Assembly (NCBI GenBank): GCA_002179805.1 | Contig: NAVB01000297.1 | Coordinates: 1-64,000, forward strand | Reading direction: 5' to 3' | DNA length: 64,000 bases | DNA from: Acanthamoeba lenticulata | Lineage: Eukaryota; Discosea; Longamoebia; Acanthamoebidae | In this document: positions 41,886 to 54,250 of the stretch, piece by piece | Numbering within the stretch: position 1 is the stretch's first letter | Layout of the letters: each line of letters starts with the position of its first letter | Notes under the pieces: model-generated | The model's database searches: none | What the model was told of the DNA's origin: nothing | The model's input: the letters and a program-made list of their open reading frames with translations, nothing else | Translations under genes and position numbers: made by a program

Positions 41886-42060
41886 CTTTGCCGTACAAAG
41901 GGCGCTTTTTCTTGTTATTCAAGTTAGAAACGAGAAGGAAAAGAACAAAACAAAGAATTAATTAATGAGTTGTGTACGGGGATATTTCCTCTGGCGGATA
42001 CCCCGTGCGTGGACTTGCTTGTTGATCTGCTCAACCAACCAATTCGTTGTCGTGAAGGAG

Positions 42061-42345
42061 ATGAGCAACCCCTCTGCGCAGAACGGCGTCGATTCCTCGC
42101 GAATTAACAAGGATGCAGCCAGGGCAGTGATGAGCCGCATGCCCGCGCCCGGCCAGAACCGACCAGGCACCGATGCTGAAGTGTTTGCACAGCGCCAGCT
42201 GCAGGAAAATTCGAACCCCAAGACGCAACAGGCCCTTCCTACCGCCGCCCCGGGCACGCATCCTTGGATTTCGCTTGGCAAACCGCAGCAGAGCACCGCC
42301 ACATCTCGCAAAAAGATTGTCATCCCACCCCCTCACGCCTACTAG
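42061..42345 (+). CDS. Small hydrophilic protein, function unknown
   Basis: A single-exon frame of 94 residues from ATG 42061 to TAG 42343-42345; an in-frame ATG at 41965 would add 32 residues rich in Trp and Cys that look less coding. The protein is polar, Gln/Pro/Ala-rich, and predicted disordered except for a helix (NKDAARAVMSRM and AEVFAQRQLQE). A faint similarity to seed-maturation/LEA-type repeats is possible but not demonstrable by eye. It is divergent from the rhomboid gene (175 bp apart). Confidence 0.6.
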   Translation: MSNPSAQNGVDSSRINKDAARAVMSRMPAPGQNRPGTDAEVFAQRQLQENSNPKTQQALPTAAPGTHPWISLGKPQQSTATSRKKIVIPPPHAY

Positions 42346-42619
42346 GCCAAGCTTCTTCTTCTCCCTCCTCTTTCTCTTAATCCCCTTATTGGGCAACCCA
42401 CTGTATATCTACACCCCCTTTTTGTACGTAATGGCGTTGCTTCAACCAATCTCCAAACCTTTTCTTTTCGCTTCACTTCTGGCCTCTCTGTGTTCTTCCT
42501 CCCCCTGCCCGGAAATAACTGCCCAATTGTTGGCGCCATTTTGCTTCGTTTGGCGCCAACGGCAAGATGGGCCTGTGATGTTTGGGTGAGGCACTTTCAC
42601 TTTTCACATCACACGACCC

Positions 42620-44906
42620 ATGACTTCACGGACTTACTCCCGACTCAGCCGCCGTAGGTCTAGTGGGCGCATTTCACTTTCCTCCAGCACGCTTCTTGAG
42701 CAATGCGCAACGGACGCCGATCTAATGAGCCTTAGTGGCTCCTCACAAGAGCTCATATCGTCTCCTCTTCTCTGCCCAACCGAGCACAAGGAAGCGAAAT
42801 CGGAAAGACGAAAAAGCTTCCTTCCAGAAAGCCACGAGGACAAAGAAAATGAGGGGCTCAGCCATTCTTCATCTGCTAAGAGGCGACGAAGTGCACCTGC
42901 ACGAGCACCCCTCAAAAAGCGAAGATCCACCTCCTCGTCCACGTCGTCCAGCAAGCTGGAGGAGCAGGGGTGTGAAGATCACTTCCACCTTGAAACTCTT
43001 GGCGAGCAGACCACGATCCTTGTATGAGTTCTCCGAGTTCTCTCGCTTGCGGCAGCCCTTCCCCTTACACGCGTTTTGCAGGATGAGCTTGAGTACGAAC
43101 TGGAGGGCGCCAGCACAAGCAGCTCTATCCCAGTGCAGCGCGGAAGCACACATAACCTGGCCAAGCTGTGCGCACATCCCGACGAGGCCAAGCGACTGCG
43201 AGCACGTGGCCTGTGCTCGCGTGTGCTGTGCTTGCTCGACAGCCAGCCGGAGGATGAGGTGCGTAGTTAAGACGACCGCAAGAGCTGCTGTTTTTGCTGA
43301 TAATGCGCCTTCTCTTGGCCAGGTGGTGACCATGAATGCATGCTTGATCGCGTACTTTCTGCTGCGAGATGCCCGCAACGCCGAGCTCATTACTGGTACC
43401 AGTAATCCAACCACATGACGCTTACGCTTCGAGCTTATACACCCCGACGCTCGGGTCCACCAGGGCGACACCTGCAGACACTCCTCGCCATCGCTGCGGC
43501 TGAGCCGCAGCACCCGTCACCCAAGAAGAAGGCTAGCAAGCAAGCCTTCAAGAAGAGACTCAGCCTGAACAGCAGCACAAGCGACATGGAGGTGCGGACC
43601 GGATGGCTCACACACCGCCATGAGCAGATGACAGACAGAGGAGAACCAACCAACTCTCCCCCTTTCCTTAGATGCGACGATCTCGGGACTTGATCGAAGA
43701 CGAGGCCGTAGTCTACGACTGGCCCGGCACTGACTCGAGTCAGATCTATCCGTTTCGAGTGGCGATCCAGACACTGCGCCGACTGGTTGAAGTCGATCGC
43801 GGCGCTTTCAAGCGTGCTCTCGCGGTACGGGCTCCTACTCCACCCCAGTGCCAAGCAAACCAGCTTCTCACATGCCACAACTTCCCTACAGGACCTGCGC
43901 GCAGAAGACAAAGAACAAGGCCAACAAGAGGGTCACAGCCCAGCCGACTCAGCCATATTGGCTCAGCTCGTCGCCTTGGCCGAGAAATGGCTCCAGCGGC
44001 TCGACTGGGCGACCGAGGACGCGCGCACAGGTCTAATGCTTCTTGAGGCCCTCACGGACGACCCACTCCTCCAGGCGCGCTTCGTGCCAATCATTCCAGC
44101 GCTCCTCCGGGCGATCCCCGTCTGTCTACAGCAAGACGCTCTGGCCGAACGGTGTCTGGACGCCATCCTCCGAGTACTCATCAACATGTACATGAGCTCT
44201 GCTTCCTCCTTTAGTCATCTCATCATCATGCTGATTTCTGTCATCTGTGAACGCGCCTGCCCACAGGACCAACGATAACCAAGAAGCCTGCAACGGCATG
44301 GCCGCCCAGGGAGGCTTGGCCTGTGTGGCCAACCTCGTTGAAGTGGCTTGGCTGGCCGAGCCCACGGGCCTGGGCCAGCAGAAGTGGAACCTCCTCACGC
44401 TTGGCTTGAGTCTTCTCATCAACCTCGTTGAGCACAACAGCGCCAATCGGTAAGAGTGATCCGCGTCCACTCGTCGGATGATCACTGACTAAGTTAGGCC
44501 ATCACGCAACAGGGACACGTTGGGCTCGCTGCGCACGGAGAAGCTGCGCGAGTTTGTCGAGTTCCTCACATGTCTCGTGAGCTCCTGGTGGAGCGCGGCC
44601 CGTGACGCCGATGAAGTTGTCATCGCTGGGTACGTCTTTGTTCATCTTCTCCGCCTCCTTCTTCACTGACCCCTCTATCCATAACGCAGATACGGGGTCT
44701 TGCTACTGGGAAACATGGTCAAGGACAACAACGAGAGCAACCTGAAGAAGATCCGGGCGGGGCTCGCGGCGCTGACGCCGGCTCGAACGCTGGTGGAGCT
44801 CTCCTCTGCGCTGCGACACTTCCTGGCCCTCCACGAGCACCACCGGCTTCTGTCGCCGGCTGCCGTGGCCTCGGCCACGCAAGCCGCCCGCGCCCTCCTG
44901 TACTGA
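42620..44906 (+). CDS. WAPL: WAPL cohesin-release factor
   Basis: WAPL opens the cohesin ring and removes it from chromatin. The first exon encodes a basic, Ser-rich leader (SRTYSRLSRRRSSGR) and a KRRRSAPARAPLKKRR nuclear-localisation-like patch. The WAPL domain begins with DELEYELEGASTSSS, followed by STHNLAKLCAHPDEAKRLRA. It continues through helical exons: VVTMNACLIAYFLLRDARN, YPFRVAIQTLRRLVEVDR, LMLLEALTDDPLLQARF, NGMAAQGGLACVANLVEVAW and LTLGLSLLINLVEHN. The end is also typical (AGYGVLLLGNMVKDNNESNL, then LSSALRHFLALHEHH). The stop is TGA 44904. No FGF-type PDS5-binding repeats are evident in the short N-terminus. Confidence 0.88.
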
Positions 44907-45016
44907 TTGAGACAACAACAACAAGTAGAAAGAAAGAGTGACTTCACTGAAGACCTTCACACACCGTCCGGCTCAAGCGGCTGTGTTTTGTTTTGTTGGG
45001 CGCACGTCGAGCGTAG

Positions 45017-46692
45017 ATGGAAACAACAACAAACGCGTTTCGGCAGGCCGAGAAGCGGTTTCGCGTGACCAAGAAGGCACCGCCCACCAAGCGGCAGCGA
45101 AAGAAGGCAGCCCAGCTGCCAGCTGCGGAGTTGCCGTGGGAGGAGGTGATCGATTTTATGCGATTAGATGCCAACAGCGCTGCTAATCGATCCCTCATCC
45201 AAGAGCATGAGGTCGCCACCCAGCTCCAGGACTGTGGTGACCTGCCCCGTGTGCCCAAGTTCTTCACACTTGCAAACGCTCCAGGTAATCCTCTCTACCG
45301 CAACCCCTGCTACTTGCAGTCTCGCTCAGCTCGTGGGCAGGCTTTGCCTTCATCCCAAACCCGTTTACTCTGGAGGAGCAGCTGCTGTGGGCCGATCGGT
45401 GCAGTCCCTTGCTCTGTGGTGTGGAAACTTGGGGTCTCTTCTTCTTGTGTCTGACCTGTTGTCGTCCTGCAGATGCGTACGCGAGTATGTGGAAGCGCCG
45501 CCAGGCGTGACCAACTTAGCCGCTCATCATCCGGCATCGGCTCTCACGCACCTCTTCTCGCGCGCGTTTCCGTCCGCTGCTTCATCACCGCCCGCGCCAA
45601 CCTCCAGCACAAGCCGAGAGGAGTGCGGCTCGCCCCGCCAGACCGCTGACGAGCCGCCCCACCAAGACAAGGAGGAAAACGACGACGAAGGAGAGGCTGA
45701 AGCGACCCACTACGGCACCTCCACCCCTTCATCGACCACCACACAGGCAGACAACAGCAGCAGCAGCAGTAGGAAGGAGCCTGGGGCCCTGCTCTGGAAG
45801 CTGCGATGGACCACCCTGGGCTACCACTACGACTGGACCAATCGGTGCGCGTAACCTCGTGGCCCGCGGCCTGTCGCGTGCGGAGCTTACCCTTGCCGAC
45901 TTCTCCTCGCGGCGGGGCGAACGACAGGAAGTACCACGCCCACTCCAGGGACGACTTTCCAGAGAGCCTCGCGCGACTCTGCGAGCACTTTGCCGCGTCC
46001 GTCGGCTCGAGCCTTGCGTGTGAGGTGCGTCTCCTGTGCGTGGAGTGTACGACAAAATGACTTATTATGAGCATCTAACCATTTGTGTGAACAACCCCAG
46101 GCCGCCATCGTGAACTACTATGCTCCCGGTACGACGTCATCCCTGCCTTCCCTCGAGACTCATGGCGCCTTACCAATTCCCTGCAATCGGGGGGGGGGGG
46201 CAGAGACGGTGCTCTGCGGGCATCTGGACGACGTGGAGCTCACCTTTGAAGCGCCCATCGTCTCCATCAGCCTCGGCCTCTCCGCCATTTTCTTGTTCGT
46301 ACCTGTCCCCCCCCCCTCTACTGCTCGCTCTAATGAGAGGAGGGCAGACTGGGCGGGCAGACACGTGCGGAGCAGCCGCGGGCCATCCTTCTTCGGTCCG
46401 GGGACGTAGTGATCATGGGCGGCGCATCGCGCCTGCTCTACCACGGCGTGCCCTGCATCCTGCCCGACACCCTCCCGCCGGCCTTGGCACAGCCCCCACC
46501 CGCCCTCCTCGGTACGACGATGCTGCGTTGGGTGTTTTTGAGCCCATCGCCACCAATGTGCTCACCCTCGACTTGCCCGCGCCAGCAGAGGAGCGACCGC
46601 ACCTGATGCAGGTGGTCGAGTTCCTGCGCCAGCGGCGGATCAACATCAACGCCCGGCAAGTGCTGCCGGCCGGCGGCGACTTCCCTCCATGA
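45017..46692 (+). CDS. ALKBH1: ALKBH1-type 2-oxoglutarate/Fe(II) dioxygenase
   Basis: Demethylates alkylated nucleic acid (in animals tRNA and DNA, partly in mitochondria). The N-terminus is basic (KKAPPTKRQRKKAA). Core signatures: PRVPKFFTLANAPGFAFIPN, FTLEEQLLWADRCVREYVE, the substrate-lid motif LRWTTLGYHYDWTNRKYHAH, the iron ligands in GHLDDVELTFEAP, the RSGDVVIMGGASRLLYHGVP strand, and the closing RRININARQVLP with the 2-oxoglutarate-binding arginine. A low-complexity Ser/Asp/Glu/Thr insertion of about 80 residues lies between the lid and the N-terminal helices. All joins hold in phase except the last one near 46515-46550. There the donor phase and the conserved end do not agree by simple GT-AG splicing, so the exon boundary is uncertain. 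Confidence 0.88.
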
Positions 46693-46740
46693 CCCGTGCG
46701 GCGATACTTCAAAGGAACAACGAAAAAACGTTTGCTTTTA

Positions 46741-49700
46741 TTACGACGATGACGCATCGAACGCAAAGGGCGGTCCGAGGCGCAGGGGCGCGCCGTAGTC
46801 GGCCTCCATCTTGTCCTGCAACACACGATGCACGTCGTTGTACGCACGCTGCAGCGCCTCCGTGCCCGCCCGCCTGCAGCCCGCGCGTCATCACTCTTGT
46901 TGGCGAACGCAATGACAACAGCAGCAGAGGAGGAAAAGTACCGTCGGAAGGCGACGAGGACGTGGTAGACGTCTTCGAGGTCTTTCTCGTCGAGCAGCTG
47001 CGCGAGGTAGGCCGTGAGCATTCGCACTTGCTCGGGCAGCATCGCGTCGCCGATGGAGGTGGCCATCCACTCGCGGAAGAGGTCTGCCGCCCGGCCCCGA
47101 TGCGTGGCCGTGTCGAACCGGAGGAGCTCTTCTTCTGCTTCTTCGTCCCTTTTTCTGCTCGTCGAGGAGGCCGCGCGCCGCCGCTTGCGCTGCTCGATGG
47201 CCTCGCGCCGCTGGAGCTCCTGCTGGTGGGCCTTCTCCGTATTGCGCCGCAGCGTCTGCGTGAGCGTCACCAGGCCGGGTTCGTTGTCCTCTTCGGCGGC
47301 GCCCTTGCTCCGCCGCTTGCGGGTAGGCGTCTTGTTGGCTGCGGTGGCGGTGGGCTTGGTTGACGCGTTTTTGCTCCCCGGTGGCCGCCCTCGCTTCCTC
47401 TTCGCCTGCTTGCCCGCATCGCTGCTGGTCCGCTGCTGTTGCTGGTCCGCGGCGCCAACCAAGTCGTCGTCCTGCGCGAGCTGCCCCTCCTCGCGCTCGC
47501 CTGCCTCCAGCACAGGCGCTGGCAGCGCTTCCTGCTTCTCCTCGGCCACCGCGGCTGGTGTCGTGGCGGCGACCTCGGCGGCCACGGGCTGCGGTGGCTC
47601 GCTTGTTGCTGGCTGCTGCTGCTGCTGCTTGCTGCTGCTCTTCCGCCACTGCTGGGACAGGGTGGTCTCTCTCAGGAGGCGCCCGCCTGGCCCCACGTTG
47701 CCCTGCAACGACTGCTCGAGCAGACCTCCAGCCCTCCCTCGCGCGCCTCGCCTTGCGGGCGACTTGCCCACGCTCGGCGTGGTGGCGGCGGTTGATGTGG
47801 TCGTTGACGTTGTTGTCGAGGCGGCACCAGCGGCGGCCTCGGCTGAGCTCCCGGCGAGCCGCTGGAGCTGGATGCCGATGCCCCGCACGTCCTCCACCGA
47901 CACGCCCAAGTCGGCGTAGAGTTTGAGGCATTCGCGGTAGATGAGTTCTGGCTCGTCGGTCTCATGCGCGAGCGTGACGGAGCGGCTCAGGTTGTCCACG
48001 ATGCCGTGGCCCAGAAGCTTGCGCGGCTCAGGCGCGTTCTCCCTCCGCTTCTTCAGCTGCATCGCGATCCGGATGTGGGCACGTCACCATCACCAGATGG
48101 CTCTTCCTGACCACGCACACGCACGTACGATCGTACCTTGAAGACGATGGTGCGCCCTCGGACGCCGGCCTTTTTGAGGCGGCTCGCAAGCTCGCCGGTG
48201 AGCTGATGGAGGAACTTGTCCAGCTGGCTCATCTCGGTGAAGCGGATGCCCCAGTTGACGTCCACGCCGACTGACTTTCGTTGCTGTGGTCCGCCCACGT
48301 TAAACCCAACGCGCCAATCGCCATAATCTGACATGCGGCCGAACCTTGAAGGTGGCCAAGGGCCGGTCGTCCCACCCGCGCGCATAGTTGAAGAGCGTCT
48401 CGCCCATCTTCTTGCCAAACTGGCCGATCAGGTGCTCCTTGGAGAGCGGCAGCAGGTCGCCGCAAGTCTCGATCCGCATCTCCTGCTCGAGTCGTCAACA
48501 ACAGCAACAACAGAAACGACAAGAGTTTGCACCACCGAGAAGGAGGCGCACCCGAAGCCGACGGCCCAGCTTCCAACCCACGCCCGGTAGGCGGTCCACG
48601 GGCAAGGTGGCCAGATGGGAGGACACCGCCGCGGGCCCGGTCAGGTGGTACTGCCCGTCGGGCTTGGCGTGGCGCGTGGCCAGCTTGGCCAGGAGGATGT
48701 TGGGCCCGATCCCCACCGAGGCCGTGCAGCCCGTGGCCCGGAAGATGTCGCTCCGAATGGCGCGGGCCAGGTCCTCGGGCTCCATGTCGCTGGCGCTGAC
48801 GTCCAGCAGGGCCTCGTCGCAGCTCCCCACTTGGATCCTGCTGGTGTATTTGAGGAACACCCGATACATCTCCTTCGACACCTGCCCCGTCGTGTCGGCA
48901 TGAATCGATTAAGAGGAGAATGGAACTTGCTGCCGTCTCATTTGCGGTGAGGAACGAGCGAAGTGGGCGATCGCACCTTCTCGTACTTGTCAAACTGATA
49001 GGGCACGGCCACCAGATTGGGGCACAGCTCGCGGGCCTGGCCCACCATCATCCCGTTGGACACGCCTGGAGAGGGCGAAGCAGATCAGGGACACTACAAT
49101 GGTCGTCCCAAAAGGTCGGTCGGTGTGAACGTACCGTACTTGCGGGCCTCATAGGAGGCCGAGGCCACCGACGAAGTGCCGTGCACCGAGTTGGAGTGGG
49201 CCACCACCACGGGCTTACCGACCAGCATCGGGTTCGAGCGGATGGCAACCGACGCGAAGAAGCAGTCCTGATGCGCCGACCGAGAGAGATGTCAGTGGCC
49301 ATATGAGGCTGCACGCCCAACAAGAGGCTCCAGACACACCATGTCGACGTGCATGATGATCCTGTTCTCACCGGGTGATGGTCCGCCGAGACTGCGCGCA
49401 GGTTTCATCTTTCGCGGTACTGGCCGTCCGTCGTCGCCCGAGGCCATTTCATCTTCTTCGGCATCCTCTTCTTCTTGTTCCTCCTCATCCCCGACGACGT
49501 CGGCCAGACCGCGCTCCACCGTTCGGGGCTTAGCAGCACGGGCTTGGTCCTCTGACTGGAGACGAGCGTTGGGGTTGAGGGCCAAAAGGTACGAGTGGAG
49601 CTCGTCCTCAAACTGCGCACGCCAAAGCGACAGGTGGTGCAGTCGGGAGGCCTTGTAGTAGCCGTCGATGAAGCCCTCGTCCGTGGCGTCGCGCATGTGC

Positions 49701-51076
49701 GTCTCCTTGCCCTTGTCGCCCACTCCAGTGCTCGCGCTCGGCCGAGGAACTGTAAGCGCCGGTGCGGTCGACGAAGAGGTCGTAGAGAGAAGAGGAGGGG
49801 CAACGACGCCTTGCTCGGGTTCTCGGGTCGCGCTCTCCTGAGGCGGTATGTCCACTGGAGCCACGCCCAATGGCAAAGTGATGCCAGCTTCCTCTTCTCG
49901 CGTTTCGAGTCTTTTGGGCGGTGAGAGGAGCGGGTCGCCGCGGTAATCATCAAACTTGTCGTGCTTCTCGCCGTGGGCGTCACCGGCCAAGGGACCCGAC
50001 TGTCGATAACCATCGGGTAGCTCTGTGTCCTCGTCTTCGTCTCCAGCCACAGCGGAAGCCTCGGTAGCCTTGTGCGGTAGCTGCGTGCTTTCTTGTGTGC
50101 TCACAACGGCCCCTCCATGCGCCGTCAGGCTGCTTCCAGAGGTACTCGACAAGGAGCGATGGGTGCTGGCCGAGGACGAAGACGACGCGGAGGATATGAA
50201 AGATGAGAGAACAGCCGCCGACTTGCTGCACAAGTGGGACATCCACGGTGAGATGACACATAAAGCGCTGAAGCGCGGGTGGGATGGAGGTGGACCTCGT
50301 TTGCAGCTCTGGTGCAAACAGGGGCGAGTAGGAGTGACAGTCCAGCAGCTTGCCCGCTTTGATGCAGTCCAACACCCACTCCGGCCGCACCACGTTGACG
50401 CCGCTGCTCCACGAAATGCAGCACACCCGCTCAACAGGAGGTCCACAAGTACAAAGAGATGGTACGTACGCTTTGTAGGTCTTGCACTCGTGCTGATGTG
50501 TGGTAAAGGTGTTGGTGATGATATGTGTCACTGATCTAGAGCTGTAATGCTGCATGAAGATCCCACCGTAGGCCACCACGAGCTTGCGCAACGTCATTTC
50601 TGATGGCTGTAAGCACCGCGTCAGTCAGCGGGGTCACACATGCTGCTGACAAGTCATCACGATACCTCAGTGTAGCCATTCACCCACACCACAATCTGGT
50701 CAAATATGAGTGGCTTAGCTTCATCACCATCATCCTCCTGACTATGGCACAAGAAAGAGGACAGTGAGCGGTGGTGACAATGTAGGCCGGTGTGGCCGGG
50801 GAGAGGATACTTGTGAAACTGGGCAAACAGTTTCTTCTTCTTCTCGGCAAAGTAGTGCCTTTTTGTTGACTTGCGTGGTTCGCCGGGGCCTTCGGGTATC
50901 TCTCCACCTGCCACAGCCGGCACTTGTGAACGGCGGCCGACAGCAGAGGGCAACGGCGAAGTAAAGGGTCGTTGAGGAGAATCAAGCGGCAACGAGGAGT
51001 GCACGTTGGTTAAACCATAAGGAACGGAGGAGGGACGAGAAGGGCTTGGGTGCCCTCCTCTCGGGTTCTCGTCCAT
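46741..51076 (-). CDS. REV1: REV1 translesion DNA polymerase (dCMP transferase)
   Basis: Inserts dCMP opposite lesions and scaffolds other Y-family polymerases. ATG 51076 starts the protein (ATG 51121 in frame is possible). A BRCT domain is spread over several exons: [39 protein letters not shown] and [18 protein letters not shown]. After a long acidic linker the catalytic core begins with [20 protein letters not shown], then [18 protein letters not shown]. It continues through [67 protein letters not shown] and [14 protein letters not shown] disordered Ala/Thr/Gln-rich segment carries an AT-hook-like [10 protein letters not shown]. The REV1 C-terminal domain ([20 protein letters not shown]) follows, ending at TAA 46741. 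No clear ubiquitin-binding UBM was seen. Confidence 0.92.
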
Positions 51077-51202
51077 AAATCTTGCAACGATGCAAGAGCC
51101 ACAAAACAGAAAATGTTCCAATAAAAGTTTAGTTTGTTGTGGTGAGAGAAAATAATTGAGAAAATGATTTTATGTCGACACGAAGGAGAAGGAGAAGGGC
51201 TC

Positions 51203-53621
51203 TCAGTCGAATCGCGGCTTGGGCTTGAAGCGCTCGAGGGCTGGGGCCGGGGCACCACCCCGGGCCTCCTCGGCCTGACGCTCCTTCTCCTGAAGATCCT
51301 TCTTCATCTCGGCGTACATCTCCTTGCGCTGCACGTGCTCGTTCTTGCGCTCGAGCTACAAACGTCATGAAATGGTAAGACGAGTGCCGCCGGGCAACAA
51401 CAAGCAGTAGATTGAGGCGCACCTTTTGAGTCTCGATAATGTTCTTTTGCTTCTTTCTGTACTTCCGCGTGGCCTGGTGCTTGACTCGGTTGTTCCTCTC
51501 CTTGGGCGCTTCCGCATTCTTGGCCTCCTCTTCCTGCCTCTCCTTCTCGATGACGGCGCGCGGGGCTGTGTCCACTCTGCCCACGAGCATCGGGTTGAGA
51601 TTGATCATCTCTGGTTGAAGCTGCACGCAGAAATAAACCAGACAATATGAGCTCGTCATCATCAACAACAATACGAGTGCCAACGAAGAGATGGGTGTGA
51701 AAGAGCCACGCACCTTCTCAAGCAGCGTGTGCACAGTGTGCTCCCGGAGCTGCTTGCCCGTCTGGTAGGGGTTGGCCTCGAAAGTGTCGAAGTTGGGCTC
51801 TCCCGAACCCGGCACGATGATGGACGACACGCCGAGGGAGTGGCCGATGCCCATCACGTCTTCGTATGGCGTGAAGTGGATGTCCGAAATGTCGGCGCCT
51901 GAAAACGCGTTCCGGAACCACACGTTTGGTTCATGTCGTGTCGTTCGTCAGAGGAAGGCCAAGTCATGACACAGCTAGTGGTGAAATGTGTGTAGAAATG
52001 TACCAGGCACCAGATGCTTCATGTAGGGCTCCTCTTGCTTGGTTTGCAGAGCATCCTTCCAGATGGCCACATGTGGGCCGATGGCCACGCCGAGAAGACC
52101 TTGCTGACTGATGGAAAGGCTACTCGCCGGAGCGAATGTGTGGTAGCTTTGGAGGAGCTTGTACGTCCTGTCGAATGAAAAATGTCAGTCCTCAAAATCG
52201 TAAAGGGACAGCACGTTGTTGGGTGGAGGAGCTCAAGTACCGCAAGTCCCAAATCTTCATCTGTCCGTCCACACCCGCGGTGGCCATGTACTGGCCCATT
52301 TTATCGCACGCAACCGAGCGCACCGGTCCCTGGTGGCACAGCATCTTCACCAACGGCTTGGTCATGTTCGGGCTCCACATAGTGACCGTGCCTAGCGTGA
52401 CCATCCACGCGTAAGTTATGAGATGAAGAATTCTTCACGGTTGCTCGAGGCGGGAGGACACTCACCGTTGGCGTGGCCGAGGTTGATGATTGCATTCCAG
52501 GGGTTCTGCACCATGCAATCGCAGTTACCGAGCTTCGTCGATTGCTCATAGACTAGCTCGCCGGTAGACGTGTCCTGGTACTTAAGCCAACCCGCTTGAT
52601 TCTATAGATATAAAAACAGAGTGTGAGACACCTCTGGTGAGCTGCAGCAGTTCCCCTGGGAGAGAGGCGCGGCGTACAATGGAGACGAGGAGCCAATGGT
52701 ACGGCAGGAATTCCAATCGGTTCACGTCTGTGTGGCTCTTCAAGCGGTGCGTCTCCGTTCCTCGGTGATCGTAGAGATAGACATGCTTCTTTTGTGCCAC
52801 GGCGAACAGCTGGTAGTTGCTCAAAATCCTGAGTGTGAGTGGAGTGAGCAGCTTGATCGCGATCAAGAGACACGTCGACGTGTCACACACGCGGCGCAAG
52901 TGTCGTACTTGACATCTCGGATGGTTTCCTTCACATGCACTTCAGCAAGAATCCTGTTCTTCTTCCAATTGAGCAGCGCAATGTGGCCCTTCTTGCCGCC
53001 CATGAGCATATAGGTGCCTTCGCGCGAGTAGTCAATCTTGTACGGGGCAAACGTTTCCAGGTTCAGATCAAACCTCTGCACACGCGTGCGAAGTGTGCGT
53101 CAGCGAACTGAGCCATCCATATGGCCATAGTCTCCTCGGGTGGACGTACGTTGGCAGCAGTTTGAACGTCAACAGCCGCAACAATCTCTGACTGCTTGAA
53201 GTACTTGGTCTTCAAAAGAGGATCCTCCGACTCCAGATAACCTGGCTCGGTGGGAAGAAGCAACTCTGCCCTCGCAGCTTCGCGTGCTGCCCTCTTTTGC
53301 AAACTTTTGGCCTTGGTGAACTGTCCCCTCGCCTTCTTGTCTTTGACGCCCTGTGCCGACAATTGCCGCTGAGATTTTTTTTCAAAAATCGGAACATGCC
53401 GCCGTATTTTGTACCTTAAAGCTGGCATCGGTTGAGCTCATCCTGTTGTATTTGCGTGCTTTGCGCATAATCTCGGCATCTTGCCCATTATCCTTCGATC
53501 GCTTTCGCTTCCTCCCCGCTTGCTTGCGATTTGGGCCAGATTTTGGTTGATTTTGCTTAGCGGGCCCTTCGGTGGAGCCGTGCATCGTCGGCGTATTCAT
53601 TTCAGTTGCAGCTGCCTCCAT
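51203..53621 (-). CDS. UTP7: UTP7/WDR46 nucleolar WD-repeat protein of the small-subunit processome
   Basis: Needed for 18S rRNA maturation in the nucleolus. ATG 53621 starts a Lys/Arg-rich leader ([16 protein letters not shown]) that continues into the charged helix before the propeller. WD-like blades follow ([57 protein letters not shown]). The family signature at the C-terminus is strong: [20 protein letters not shown], then [20 protein letters not shown] and [17 protein letters not shown]. The tail is a basic/acidic coiled region ending KPKPRFD at TGA 51203. The start at 53621 is supported by a 113 bp divergent gap to the next gene; an in-frame extension to 53693 has no ATG advantage. 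Confidence 0.9.
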
Positions 53622-53734
53622 CGCCCTGGGTCGTTCAAACACACAACTCCTTGTGCCGGAGGGAGAAATGAAGAAGAAGAAACTGCTGCGCAAAAGAAAA
53701 GAAACAGAACAGAAAAAACTTTGTCAGCAGCGAC

Positions 53735-54250
53735 ATGGCGCAAGCACGGCTACCAGCAGCTCTGCAGCTGCGCTACCTTTCTTCCTCTTGTTGGCAGCGC
53801 TCCACCACTGTTAAAACATGCAATGGGGTTGATGCCAGCTTACAAAGGCGGTGGGTCACCAGTAGCAGCACCAACAACAGCAACGGAAGCCGACCCGTGA
53901 AGACCGCGGGCCCTTCCCGCGCACCAAGCGATCAGGCGCAAGAGGACCGACTGCGTGAACTACGGAGAATGGAGGACGAAAGGAAACGATGGCGGCAGGA
54001 AGTGGAAGAGAGCAAAAAGCGTGGGGACTTTGTTGGCCTTGCGCGAGCCATCACTGCTCTGCGCAACTTGGGTCCCTCTCCTGCAGGCCACGTTGCAACA
54101 TCGTTGAGGGTGCTCAAAGAAGGAATCAAGGGTGAGGACAGCCGCGTTCAAGTGAACCATCATGAGGACGAGGACGAGGATGAGGACGAAGAGGACTTCT
54201 GGCCGGATGATGACGACGATGATGAAGCTGGCCGAGAAGGACCCAAATAA
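53735..54250 (+). CDS. Small protein with mitochondrial-type leader and acidic tail
   Basis: A single-exon frame of 171 residues. The N-terminus is rich in Arg, Ser, Leu and Ala without acids (MAQARLPAALQLRYLSSS, then LQRRWVTSSST), typical of a mitochondrial presequence. The middle is a charged helix (LRELRRMEDERKRWRQEVEE) followed by FVGLARAITALRNLG. The last 30 residues are almost all Asp/Glu (DEDEDEDEEDFWPDDDDDD). No family recognised. It could be a small mitochondrial ribosomal or assembly protein, but that is only a guess from size and composition. Confidence 0.65.
   Translation: MAQARLPAALQLRYLSSSCWQRSTTVKTCNGVDASLQRRWVTSSSTNNSNGSRPVKTAGPSRAPSDQAQEDRLRELRRMEDERKRWRQEVEESKKRGDFVGLARAITALRNLGPSPAGHVATSLRVLKEGIKGEDSRVQVNHHEDEDEDEDEEDFWPDDDDDDEAGREGPK

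Noticed and set aside
47014..47919. A 301-residue + strand frame opposite the REV1 linker.
   Set aside because: Antisense of a low-complexity GC-rich exon; Ser/Arg/Leu composition without domains, while the - strand carries REV1 motifs.
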